NCBI RefSeq assembly: GCF_002807035.1
Contig: NZ_NIUC01000002.1
Span: 1,827,267-1,891,266, forward strand
DNA from: Algoriphagus formosus
Lineage (GTDB): Bacteria > Bacteroidota > Bacteroidia > Cytophagales > Cyclobacteriaceae
Direction: 5' to 3'
Length of the DNA: 64,000 bases
A program made the position numbers and the translations under genes. Under the pieces are notes generated by a model, which saw only the letters and a program-made list of their open reading frames with translations, had not been told where the DNA came from and searched no databases. This document shows positions 1-7,521 of this stretch, piece by piece. The stretch's first letter is position 1. Each line of letters begins with the position of its first letter.

Positions 1-367
1 AGCAAAGTTGATCCCCATCAGAGACCAGTAGATTGAATCCCTCGTAGCGATCCTTTTCCTTCTCGATTTCTTTCAAATAATCCTCCGGAGGAATGGAGTC
101 TTCTAGGAAATCTTGAACTAATTTTCCCCGAGAAATTTCCCCATGACCCATTTTCCTGAAATCCCGATAATTGGTCAAAAAAGACCAGCGTCCACTGGGG
201 TGAAAACCCATCCAAGTTCCCCCGCTTTTGAGATCTTTTCCTCCGAAAAATCCGGATTCCCATTGATGCATCTTGGCTGTAGGCCGCTCAAAAAACTCAT
301 CCCGATTGGCAGAGATGATAAGCGGAAATTCTGACTGGGTTTTCCAAGAGAAAGCTACGAGACACAT
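1..367 (-). CDS. NRDE family protein (TANGO2-like), 3' part cut by window edge
   Basis: The minus-strand frame from an ATG at 367 stays open to the window edge and gives 122 residues. It begins MCLVAFSW and has ANRDEFFERP near residues 20-29, the signature that names the NRDE (TANGO2) family, followed by a GGTWMG motif. In this family the conserved Cys sits at position 2, which supports this start. The C-terminal half lies outside the window, so its completeness cannot be judged. The biochemical role of the family is poorly defined; human TANGO2 is linked to lipid or haem handling. It lies downstream of the reductase gene on the same strand, separated by a 156-bp spacer with a large inverted repeat. 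Family assignment is from the motif alone. Confidence 0.8.
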   Translation of the reverse strand, partial: MCLVAFSWKTQSEFPLIISANRDEFFERPTAKMHQWESGFFGGKDLKSGGTWMGFHPSGRWSFLTNYRDFRKMGHGEISRGKLVQDFLEDSIPPEDYLKEIEKEKDRYEGFNLLVSDGDQLC

Positions 368-383
368 AGATTTAAAAGAATAC

Positions 384-515
384 AAAGAGGCTGCCCAAAA
401 GGACCCGCCATTGCGAACGAAGTGAAGCAATCTATTCTGATTTTATTTAATTATCAATTAGATCGCTTCGTTTCACTCGCGATGACGGAACTTTATGCTT
501 TTGGGACAGTCCTTT
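384..515. repeat. Imperfect ~130-bp inverted repeat (REP-like)
   Basis: Inner arms 405-433 and 460-488 (29 bp each) are inverted copies with a handful of mismatches. Outer arms continue the symmetry: AAAG...CCCAAAAG at 384-401 pairs with CTTTTGGGACAGTCCTTT at 498-515. The whole fills the gap between the OYE reductase and the NRDE gene. The arms contain GCGAACGAAGTGAAGC and GCTTCGTTTCACTCGC, which look like a dispersed intergenic palindrome. Only this one copy was seen in the window. Confidence 0.7.
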
Positions 516-523
516 GGGGTGAA

Positions 524-1633
524 TTAATCAACTTTTGCCTCCTCGAGGCTTGGGTAATCAGTGTATCCTTTCTCGCCCGGAGTGTAAAAGGTATCCGTAT
601 CCCATTCTGCCAAAGATGCATCTTGTGCGAAACGCTCAGGAAGATCCGGATTTGAAATAAATGGCTTGCCAAAAGCTACTGCATCAGCTAGGCCTTCAGC
701 GATGACTTGATTTCCTTTTTCTTGATCGAAAGCAGCATTGATGACCAAAGTGCCCTTGTACATCGGGCGATATCTTTTTGCGATATGCGGTTCCAGATAT
801 GGAATCTCACTTACGTCATTGAAAGGCTCCGAAAGATGCAGATAAGCCAAATCGTACTGATTGAGTTTTTCGATAATGTAGTCAAATGTAGGAATAGTCT
901 CCTCATCTGCTTCCATTCCGAAAATACCGTGAAGGGAAGGGTTTAAGCGAAGACCGATTCGATTTTCTGGCATGACTTCCTTTATCGCATCAATCACATC
1001 AAATAGGATTCTAGCCCTATTTTCGATCGAACCACCATATTCATCCATTCTGACATTGCTGGTTCGACTGAAAAACTGATGCAGCAGATAACCATTGGAG
1101 GAGTGAATCTCTACTCCATCAAAACCCGCATCCATCGCATTTTTCGCAGCATTTTTAAAGTCAAGAATAGTCTGTTTGATATCTTCAATAGTCATTTCCT
1201 TAGGAGTGACTGTGTCTTTAAAACCTTTTGGAGTGAAAGACTTTGCATGGGGGTTGATAGCTGAAGGGGCATGCGGTAAGTCTCCATTATGGAAATCCGG
1301 ATGGGAAATTCTGCCCACATGCCACAATTGGATAAAAATATGTCCGCCTTCTTTGTGAACAGCCTCGGTTACTTTTTTCCAGCCTTCCACTTGAGCTTCG
1401 GTGTGAATGCCTGGAGTATTGATATAGCCAACTGCTTTTTCGGAAATTTGAGATCCTTCTGTGATTATCAGGCCTGAAGAGGCTCTTTGTGTGTAGTATT
1501 TTACATGAATGTCAAATGGAGCTTTTGCCTCATTATTCGCCCGACTCCGGGTCATTGGGGCCATCCAAACCCGGTTATTCAAAGTTAAATCTCCAACCTG
1601 AATAGGTTGTAAAAGCGCTTGTTTGCGATCCAT
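524..1633 (-). CDS. Alkene reductase, old yellow enzyme family (NemA-like)
   Basis: 369 residues, the normal length for single-domain OYE flavoenzymes. These bind FMN and use NADPH to reduce activated C=C bonds (enones, maleimides, nitro compounds) in the cytoplasm. Visible marks are the N-terminal QPIQVGDLTLNNRVWMAPMT strand, QLWHVGRISHP, the substrate-binding pair in IHSSNGYLL (His and Asn three apart), the FSRTSNVRMDEYGGS loop, LNPSLHGIFGME, and a C-terminal phosphate-binding stretch AVAFGKPFISNPDLPERF. The ATG at 1633 gives the expected N-terminus MDRKQALLQPI. It is probably monocistronic: the upstream terminator of the protease gene separates it from that gene. The physiological substrate cannot be told from sequence. 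Confidence 0.95.
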   Translation of the reverse strand: MDRKQALLQPIQVGDLTLNNRVWMAPMTRSRANNEAKAPFDIHVKYYTQRASSGLIITEGSQISEKAVGYINTPGIHTEAQVEGWKKVTEAVHKEGGHIFIQLWHVGRISHPDFHNGDLPHAPSAINPHAKSFTPKGFKDTVTPKEMTIEDIKQTILDFKNAAKNAMDAGFDGVEIHSSNGYLLHQFFSRTSNVRMDEYGGSIENRARILFDVIDAIKEVMPENRIGLRLNPSLHGIFGMEADEETIPTFDYIIEKLNQYDLAYLHLSEPFNDVSEIPYLEPHIAKRYRPMYKGTLVINAAFDQEKGNQVIAEGLADAVAFGKPFISNPDLPERFAQDASLAEWDTDTFYTPGEKGYTDYPSLEEAKVD

Positions 1634-1711
1634 AAAATAAAATTGGTTTAGTTTTCAAAATTCTGTGTATATACAACTAATCGCTGTCCTTGATAGTTCA
1701 TGAGAATCCAC

Positions 1712-1744
1712 ATAAAAAAAGCCATCGAGTAAAACCCGATGGCT
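1712..1744 (-). terminator. Rho-independent terminator of the S8 protease gene
   Basis: On the minus strand an 8-bp stem AGCCATCG/CGATGGCT closes a short loop and is followed by seven T. It starts about 20 bp after the stop of the protease gene at 1767. Confidence 0.85.
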
Positions 1745-1766
1745 GTTGGTATTTCAAAAGGTGCTT

Positions 1767-3338
1767 TTAGAAGTTGACAGTTACCTCATTTGAACAAGTA
1801 GAAGTTCCTGCTTCACATACTTGATAGGTCAGGCTACCTCCACCTCTATTGCTGGTTTGGTCGGTAAAACTGCTTCCTGAAACTCTTCTTACATAGGCCC
1901 CGTCTCGATAGATATCTACACTTCCAGTATTTCCAGACCATGAAAGGCTTGTTGCCCAGCGGCCTCTGTTTTTGAATCCATTGGCGGTAAGTTCAATTCC
2001 TGCCGGATCTTGAGGGTCTCCGTTTCCAGGATCAGTTCCCCCTCCATCTCCTGGGTCTGTTCCTCCTCCGTCGCCAGGGTCAGTACCTCCTCCACCTGAA
2101 GAACCAAGCGAGTAGAGCATGTGATTGTTAGTTGTTCTTGAATTGGTCACCACACTTTTTGTGGAGGTTTCTGTAATAAAATCATAGACAGCTTGTGCGC
2201 TGGCACTTGGATTTGATTCTAAATAAAGTGCAGCAACCCCTGCAACATGAGGAGATGCCATAGAAGTACCGCTAAGAACTGCAGCTGCAGTGCTACTTGT
2301 GAACCAAGCGGCGGTAATGGAAGATCCTGGGGCAAAGATATCTACGCAATTTCCATAATTAGAGAAAGAGGACCTGCTATCAGAACTCGTGGTAGATCCC
2401 ACAGTGTATGCATTGGTAGCACTAGCTGGGGAGGCGTTGCAAGCATTCGCATTGCTATTACCTGCGGCCACCACGGTGGGAACCCCCGCATTGTACATTC
2501 TGTCGACAGCATCATTTACAGCGGAGCTTGCGCCTCCACCCAATGACATATTTGCAACTGAAGGTCCCGAAGCATTAGCCGCTACCCAATCCATACCCGC
2601 GATTACTCCACTGAATGTTCCTGAACCATTGCAATCCAAAACTCTTACCGCTACCAAGCTTACATTTTTGGCAACTCCGTAGACAGTACCTCCAACAGTT
2701 CCTGCTACGTGGGTGCCATGTCCGTCACAATCTTCTGAGTTTCCTCCGAAAGCATCAAATCCTCGCTGAGCTCTTCCTCCAAATTCTACGTGGTCGGTGC
2801 GAATCCCTGTATCAATAATGTAGGCTGTCACTCCCTGTCCTGAGGTATTATAAGTATAGGAACCATCTAGCGGGAGATTGGTCTGGTCGATTCGATCTAT
2901 TCCCCAAGTTGCGTTGGCTTGGGTTGTAGACTTATATACATAGCCGTCAGGCTCAATGTATTTTACCGAAGGATCACTTTCCAGAGCAGATAGCTGTTTC
3001 GGACTAAGCTCTGCTGAAAAACCGGGAAGTAGATTGCCATAAACCATATCGATAGATTCTTCCTGGACATTGTACCTTGCTGCCAGACTATTTGCAACTA
3101 CACGCATACCTGCCTGTACAGACTCATAGTCATCCGTTCTTCTAAATCTTACCGAATTGTCATTCAGGACTACGATGTACTTACCGGGGATGTACTCAGC
3201 TTCTCCCATTGTTGCTACATCATCAAGCTCGGAGAGATTGACTTGCTGCTCTGTCTCAGAGCAGGCTGCTGCAAAAACAGCTAGGCCTAAAATCAGTCCT
3301 GAGGCAGGTCTGAAAAAGGTTTTAATTTTTGAAAACAT
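1767..3338 (-). CDS. S8 family subtilisin-like serine protease, lipoprotein
   Basis: 523 residues. The N-terminal signal peptide ends in a lipobox with Cys26 (FAAAC), so the protein is probably lipid-anchored at the envelope. Residues ~50-135 look like an inhibitor I9 propeptide (GKYIVVLND ... PSVKYIEPDG). The proteinase-K-like catalytic domain follows with Asp176 (DTG), His207 (DGHGTH), oxyanion Asn294 (AAGN) and Ser359 (GTSMASP). A Gly/Asp/Thr/Pro linker with repeats of GGGTDPGD (about 417-440) leads to a C-terminal ~80-residue beta domain that resembles fibronectin-like attachment modules. All catalytic residues are present. The likely role is extracellular or periplasmic protein degradation. 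The 177-bp gap to the divergent SDR gene is AT-rich and no clear promoter was identified in it. Confidence 0.95.
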   Translation of the reverse strand: MFSKIKTFFRPASGLILGLAVFAAACSETEQQVNLSELDDVATMGEAEYIPGKYIVVLNDNSVRFRRTDDYESVQAGMRVVANSLAARYNVQEESIDMVYGNLLPGFSAELSPKQLSALESDPSVKYIEPDGYVYKSTTQANATWGIDRIDQTNLPLDGSYTYNTSGQGVTAYIIDTGIRTDHVEFGGRAQRGFDAFGGNSEDCDGHGTHVAGTVGGTVYGVAKNVSLVAVRVLDCNGSGTFSGVIAGMDWVAANASGPSVANMSLGGGASSAVNDAVDRMYNAGVPTVVAAGNSNANACNASPASATNAYTVGSTTSSDSRSSFSNYGNCVDIFAPGSSITAAWFTSSTAAAVLSGTSMASPHVAGVAALYLESNPSASAQAVYDFITETSTKSVVTNSRTTNNHMLYSLGSSGGGGTDPGDGGGTDPGDGGGTDPGNGDPQDPAGIELTANGFKNRGRWATSLSWSGNTGSVDIYRDGAYVRRVSGSSFTDQTSNRGGGSLTYQVCEAGTSTCSNEVTVNF

Positions 3339-3515
3339 AACTTGATTGATTGATGGTTAATGTTTGAATAAAGCAAATATTATTTGAAATATTACTTTAA
3401 TGGCAGAATAAATTTTTACTTTATTTCATATAGATTCTATTAAATTTTTTAAAGCTTGAATTATGTATTTTGACTTTAAAAATTTGCACTTTGTAGAAAA
3501 TCAAAAAACTGAGAA

Positions 3516-4304
3516 ATGATTCTAATCACGGGGGCTGCTAGCGGAATAGGTAAAGCTTTGGCTGAGAGGCTTATAAATAACGGTAATCAAATACTGCTGA
3601 TAGATTTAGATGGGATGAAGCTCCGGTCTATTTTTAAGGAATCAGATGTGGTTAGTTTACTCTCCGGAGATGTTTCGAAAAAGGAGTTTTGGAAGAGTAT
3701 AATGGAGTATTTAGAGCTAAGATCTATACAAGCTTCCTGTTTGATAAATTCAGCGGGAGTGATTCGTCCTGGCTTCTTGCTTGACTATGACTTAGATGAT
3801 ATTGACTACCATCTAGACATCAATGCCAAAGGAAGTATTCTTGGGACAACCATCTTAGGTAGAATGATGGCAAATCAGGGCTTTGGACATATCATTAATA
3901 TTTCCTCTTTGGCAGGATTGGCGCCTGTTTCTGGTTTGAGTTTGTACGCTGCCTCAAAATTTGCTATCCGAGGGTTTTCTTTGGCTATCGCTCCCGAACT
4001 CAAGAAATCAGGAGTAGATATTTCGGTGGTCTGTCCCGATTTGGTAAAAACCCCCATGCTGGACCTTCAATTGGATTATCCTGAGGAGGCAGTACTTACT
4101 TTTAGTGGTCCTGAGAAGATACTTAGCCCTGATGATATTGTCCAGGTGATTTTGAATTTGATGCAGAAGCCCAAGCGATTAGTTTGTATACCGGAATCCC
4201 GAGGCTTACTCGCCAAAATCGCTGGAACCTGGCCGAGTTTAGCAGAAATCTTTCGCGCTAGCCTTGAGAAAAAAGGTAAAAAGACAATCCAAAGGCTTCG
4301 TTAA
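3516..4304 (+). CDS. SDR family NAD(P)-dependent oxidoreductase
   Basis: 262 residues with a classical short-chain dehydrogenase Rossmann fold. The cofactor loop is TGAASGIG (5-12), NSAG is at 78-81, the catalytic Ser is in NISSLAG (around 130), and Tyr144 and Lys148 form YAASK. The acidic LIDLDG end of beta-2 (residues 28-33) suggests NAD(H) preference. The C-terminus is basic (KKGKKTIQRLR). The start at 3516 places the first beta strand immediately before the glycine motif. It is divergent from the protease gene and upstream of the regulator operon. Substrate unknown; a fatty-acyl or general alcohol dehydrogenase is possible. Confidence 0.92.
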   Translation: MILITGAASGIGKALAERLINNGNQILLIDLDGMKLRSIFKESDVVSLLSGDVSKKEFWKSIMEYLELRSIQASCLINSAGVIRPGFLLDYDLDDIDYHLDINAKGSILGTTILGRMMANQGFGHIINISSLAGLAPVSGLSLYAASKFAIRGFSLAIAPELKKSGVDISVVCPDLVKTPMLDLQLDYPEEAVLTFSGPEKILSPDDIVQVILNLMQKPKRLVCIPESRGLLAKIAGTWPSLAEIFRASLEKKGKKTIQRLR

Positions 4305-4337
4305 CCATCAATTCTTCAATCATTTAACACTTTTTAA

Positions 4338-4406
4338 TACGACAATTATCGTACTTTTTTGGTAATTACGATTCGCTTCGTATAACTTTGTACGAAAGCT
4401 ATCGTA
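4338..4406. promoter_or_regulatory. Three 16-bp dyad operators (TACGA-N6-TCGTA), probable BlaI-type repressor sites
   Basis: Three 16-bp sites share the form TACGA-N6-TCGTA: 4338-4353 (centre CAATTA), 4367-4382 (centre TTCGCT) and 4391-4406 (centre AAGCTA). Start-to-start spacings are 29 and 24 bp. The second and third sites directly abut the -7 element TAACTTTG at 4383-4390, and the first lies just upstream of the -33 TTG. BlaI/MecI proteins bind dyads of comparable size (consensus TACA/TGTA) as winged-helix dimers. By position, binding here would block the promoter. Autoregulation is inferred. Confidence 0.8.
4359..4390 (+). promoter_or_regulatory. Bacteroidota-type promoter of the BlaI/BlaR1-like operon
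   Basis: TTG (4359-4361, in a run of T) followed by 21 bp and TAACTTTG (4383-4390) matches the -33/-7 pattern TTG-N19-21-TAnnTTTG. Transcription would begin around 4396, leaving a leader of about 20 nt before the ATG at 4415. Confidence 0.75.
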
Positions 4407-4414
4407 TAATCGCT

Positions 4415-4789
4415 ATGCAAAAACCGACAGAAGCAGAGTTAGAAGTTCTTGCCATCCTTTGGGAATTGAAGGAAGCAAGTGTTCGCCAAGTCCATGAGCG
4501 ACTGGCTCAGACCAAGGAGACAGGTTACACCACCACGCTGAAAATCATGCAGATCATGCATGCAAAAGGGATGGTCAGCAGAGATGAAAAAAGCCGCACT
4601 CACCTTTATCGCGCCACTGTCAAGCAGGGCGACACTCAAAAGTCCCTTTTGAAAAATTTGATGTCATCTGCTTTTGGGGGTTCTTCGAAAGCACTTGTCA
4701 TGCAGGCATTGGGTCAGGATAATCCTTCCAAGGAAGAATTAGATGAAATCAGAGCATTTTTAGATCAACTAGAAAACAAGAAGTCATGA
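4415..4789 (+). CDS. BlaI/MecI/CopY family transcriptional repressor
   Basis: 124 residues from the ATG at 4415. An upstream in-frame TTG at 4388 lies inside the -7 promoter element and is rejected as a start. The N-terminus MQKPTEAELEVLAILWEL and the helix-turn-helix region (ASVRQVHERL ... GYTTTLKIMQIMHAKGMVSRDEK) are typical of Penicillinase_R repressors. The C-terminal half would be the dimerisation helix region. These repressors dimerise, bind dyads and are relieved when the partner M56 protease is activated. The stop overlaps the start of that protease gene by 4 bp (ATGA), so the two are translationally coupled. No beta-lactamase gene is adjacent, so the inducing signal is unknown. Confidence 0.93.
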   Translation: MQKPTEAELEVLAILWELKEASVRQVHERLAQTKETGYTTTLKIMQIMHAKGMVSRDEKSRTHLYRATVKQGDTQKSLLKNLMSSAFGGSSKALVMQALGQDNPSKEELDEIRAFLDQLENKKS

Positions 4790-6729
4790 ATTTTCTCAAC
4801 GATTGGATACCCGAACACTTGCTCCAAATTCTTGGCTGGACTTTGGTGCATAGCCTGTGGCAATGGATGGCGGTCTCCATTTTATTATGGTTAGGGTTGC
4901 GAATTTTTCATAATAAGACGCCCCAATTCAAGTATTTATTGGCTTTAGGGACTTTGGCAAGTGGCTTAGCTCTTAGCCTAATCACGCTTTTCTATCAGGT
5001 TTCCATTCATTCTCCGAGCCTGTCCCCTTCTGAAGTCCAATCAGTCGGTTGGGTACTTCTGTCAGAACCTACTCAGTCCATAACTTTTCTCCAAAGCACC
5101 TTGATTTGGGTTGAATCCCAATTGCCTTTCTTGGTGAATATCTGGTTTTTCGGAGCTGTCTTATTCTTATTCCGTCTTTTTGCGAATCTATCAGCTGTGA
5201 GAAATTTGCGGCAAGGCAGTATGCCAAACGCAAACTTGGAGTTAACCAACAAATTGAATCGGGTGGCCGCTCGATTGGGAATCAATAATAAGGTTGAACT
5301 GAAAATTACTACTGATGGACTTTCCCCTATGGCTGTGGGGGTTATGAAGCCAATGGTTCTATTTCCAGCGGGGTTGCTCTTTCAGATGTCTCCTGAGCAA
5401 CTCGAAGCGATTTTAGCGCATGAATTGGCTCATATTAAGCGCCATGACTACCTGTTCAATCTGATGCAGTCGGCTTTAGAGATTTTGTTTTTCTATCATC
5501 CCTGCTTTTGGTGGACTAATCAAACCGTCAAGGAATTGAGAGAAAATGCAACTGATGACCTAGCGATCAAAGCAGGTGTAGAGCCGAAAGTATTGGCCCA
5601 GGCACTCGCCGAGGTTTTGAATTTCGCACAAGAAAACTCACCCGAATTGGCCTTGGCAGCCTCCAAAAAAAGAAATCCAACCCTTCATCGAATTAAAAGA
5701 ATGCTGGGTTTGCCAGCACAGAACTATCCACAAAACCCTATAATTTCTATACCCATGTTACTATCACTTGTCCTGGCTGTTGGGATATTTGCCCACGCCG
5801 AGTCTTCAAACTCGAATGAATTTGAAAATCAAACCCCTCTGGTTTCACTGGAAAATCCAGAATTGGATTTTATCACACTTGCTTCCAAAAATCCTTCAAT
5901 AGTAAGGATAGATACAACTGTCAAAAAGGAGCGTAAAGTCATCATCAGAGATGGCGATTCCACTCAAGAGTGGACAGATGATCAAGGAAATCATGTGGTA
6001 ATCAGGCAAAGAGGGAATGGCAATACTTTTAGGTACGAATTAAAAGGTGATACTTTGATTGTAGATGGAGACACAATCGTCAAAGGCAAAAAATCCATGG
6101 TTTTTTTGGATGGAGTGCCGCATCCTGACTTTGATTTTGATGCTATGCCAGAGTTTGATTCATTGATGATGGGAGTGCCTACTCCTCCAGTCCCGCCGTT
6201 TCCAGCGGATTTTCCTTTTGAGTTCTTTGGAGATGCAGAAGTTTTTATGCTAGAGCCAGGCGATCCTATGATTTTTGAATTTGATGGCGAAGTCCCAGGG
6301 TTGTTTTTCTTCGGTGACACCACTGAAATGAGCCCCAAGGAAAGAGAAAATTGGATAAAGGAAAAAGAAGAAAGAATGCAAGTTTGGGCTGAGCGGATGG
6401 AAGAAAGAGCTCAGCGGTTTCAAGAGCGATGGGAAGAAAATGCCGAAGAGCGCGAGGCGAGAATGAAGGCCTGGGAAAAGGAAATAGAGCCAAAGCTTAA
6501 GGAATTTGAGAAGAAGATGAAAGCTTGGCAGGAAGCTCAGGAGCCTAAAATGCAGGAGTTCCGCATGAAAATGAAGGAATGGGAAAAAACGCAAGAGCCA
6601 AAAATCGAAGAATTCCAACGAAAGTTTGAGGCTTGGCAGCGTGAAAACGAACAAAAAATGCAGGAATTTCAGCGAGATCTTGAATTAGAAATGGAGAAGC
6701 TTCGCCAAAAGCAAAAGACTAAAAATTAA
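4786..6729 (+). CDS. M56 family (BlaR1-like) membrane metallopeptidase with C-terminal coiled-coil repeats
   Basis: 647 residues. Hydrophobic segments near residues 12-30, 40-65, ~100-125 and ~325-340 fit the multi-pass BlaR1 topology. The zinc protease motif is HELAH at 212-216, followed by an acidic ligand region (ELRENATDDLA). Unlike BlaR1 of staphylococci there is no penicillin-binding sensor domain. Instead the last transmembrane helix leads to a beta-rich region (VVIRQRGNGNTFRYELKGDTLIVDG), a Pro/Phe/Asp-rich stretch, then ~150 residues of highly charged helix. From residue 568 this helix shows 18-residue repeats beginning EPK or EQK (568, 586, 604, 622). Such Bacteroidota M56 proteins pair with BlaI repressors. 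The sensing role of the tail is inference. Confidence 0.9.
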   Translation: MNFLNDWIPEHLLQILGWTLVHSLWQWMAVSILLWLGLRIFHNKTPQFKYLLALGTLASGLALSLITLFYQVSIHSPSLSPSEVQSVGWVLLSEPTQSITFLQSTLIWVESQLPFLVNIWFFGAVLFLFRLFANLSAVRNLRQGSMPNANLELTNKLNRVAARLGINNKVELKITTDGLSPMAVGVMKPMVLFPAGLLFQMSPEQLEAILAHELAHIKRHDYLFNLMQSALEILFFYHPCFWWTNQTVKELRENATDDLAIKAGVEPKVLAQALAEVLNFAQENSPELALAASKKRNPTLHRIKRMLGLPAQNYPQNPIISIPMLLSLVLAVGIFAHAESSNSNEFENQTPLVSLENPELDFITLASKNPSIVRIDTTVKKERKVIIRDGDSTQEWTDDQGNHVVIRQRGNGNTFRYELKGDTLIVDGDTIVKGKKSMVFLDGVPHPDFDFDAMPEFDSLMMGVPTPPVPPFPADFPFEFFGDAEVFMLEPGDPMIFEFDGEVPGLFFFGDTTEMSPKERENWIKEKEERMQVWAERMEERAQRFQERWEENAEEREARMKAWEKEIEPKLKEFEKKMKAWQEAQEPKMQEFRMKMKEWEKTQEPKIEEFQRKFEAWQRENEQKMQEFQRDLELEMEKLRQKQKTKN

Positions 6730-6748
6730 TTTGTGTGTTGATACTTTC

Positions 6749-6784
6749 AAAAAAGCAGTGGCCTATGGTCGCTGCTTTTTTTTT
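6749..6784 (+). terminator. Terminator after the M56 gene
   Basis: The arm AAAAAAGCAG (6749-6758) pairs with CTGCTTTTTT, with an inner GGCC/GGTC stem, followed by a T run. It lies 20 bp after the stop codon. Confidence 0.85.
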
Positions 6785-7083
6785 GGGAAATTCTCCCACT
6801 TTTCAATCTGATCTCAGGAGTTTCGATCAAACAGAATTTTTTTCCTAGAAAAATCTATCAAAAAAGCCTCTTTTTCGGGCATTTTTGGCCTTTTTCTTTT
6901 CCTGTCTAATTCCTTGATACCCAATAAAATTTCCATGATTTTTTTGAAAAATTATTGGGAGGAATCAATCTTTTGGCTACTTTTAGTACAAAGTGGGAAA
7001 AAGTGGAGTAAAGTGGTAGAATGTGAAAATCATTTTATTACTTTTGTTTTTACGAATTCTCGCAAAAAAAGCGCAACGGAATA
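6785..7083 (+). promoter_or_regulatory. mraZ: Leader of the dcw cluster with MraZ boxes and promoter
   Basis: Gene-free stretch. Its right part holds four direct repeats with exact 10-bp period: GTGGG (6993), GTGGA (7003), GTGGT (7013) and a weaker GTGAA (7023). MraZ is known to bind GTGG/TGGG-type direct repeats with about 10-bp period upstream of its own gene, so this is a probable autoregulatory operator. A -7 element TACTTTTG is at 7039-7046, and the boxes occupy the -33 area. The left 200 bases show only A/T-rich sequence with no recognised element. Confidence 0.8.
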
Positions 7084-7518
7084 ATGTTCAACAGCCACTA
7101 TGATTGTAAGCTTGATCCAAAGGGTCGCCTGGCTTTGCCTTCCAAGATAAAGGGAGCAATACCGGAGGCGAATGGGTCTACTTTGATGCTTCGCATGGCA
7201 GAAGATCGTTGTCTTGCGCTTTATCCGCTTGTAGAGTATCGCAAGCTTGAGAATCAGATTAAGTCTTTGAACATCAATAACCCAGAGCAGCGAGCGCTGC
7301 AAAGGGCTTTTTTCAATTCGGTCGTGGATGTGGAGTTGGATAGTGCTGGCCGAATCTTGATCCCAAAGCAGTTTCAGGCTTATGCCAGTTTGGAAAAGGA
7401 AGTAGTCGTAGCGGGAAATGGAACCCGGATCGAAATCTGGAATCCTGAGAACCATGCGGAGCACGTCATTCCTGATCCAGCGGATCTGTCAGCATTAATG
7501 GAAAAATATCTCTCCTAA
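7084..7518 (+). CDS. mraZ: Transcriptional regulator MraZ
   Basis: 144 residues. Two SpoVT/AbrB-like repeats are visible: LDPKGRLALP near residues 10-19 and LDSAGRILIP near 84-93. MraZ forms ring-shaped oligomers that bind the direct repeats upstream of the dcw operon and represses it. The first gene of the cluster is in the canonical position, 3 bp before rsmH. N-terminus MFNSHYDCKLD is typical of Bacteroidota MraZ. Confidence 0.97.
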   Translation: MFNSHYDCKLDPKGRLALPSKIKGAIPEANGSTLMLRMAEDRCLALYPLVEYRKLENQIKSLNINNPEQRALQRAFFNSVVDVELDSAGRILIPKQFQAYASLEKEVVVAGNGTRIEIWNPENHAEHVIPDPADLSALMEKYLS

Positions 7519-7521
7519 ATC

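Noticed and set aside
6250..6654. Minus-strand reading frames inside the M56 gene
   Set aside because: They are shadows of a repeat-rich coding sequence; composition does not fit a protein of its own.
4338..6729. Beta-lactam resistance operon
   Set aside because: The sensor has no penicillin-binding domain and no beta-lactamase gene is adjacent. The serine hydrolase at 48-50 kb is 41 kb away and not linked.
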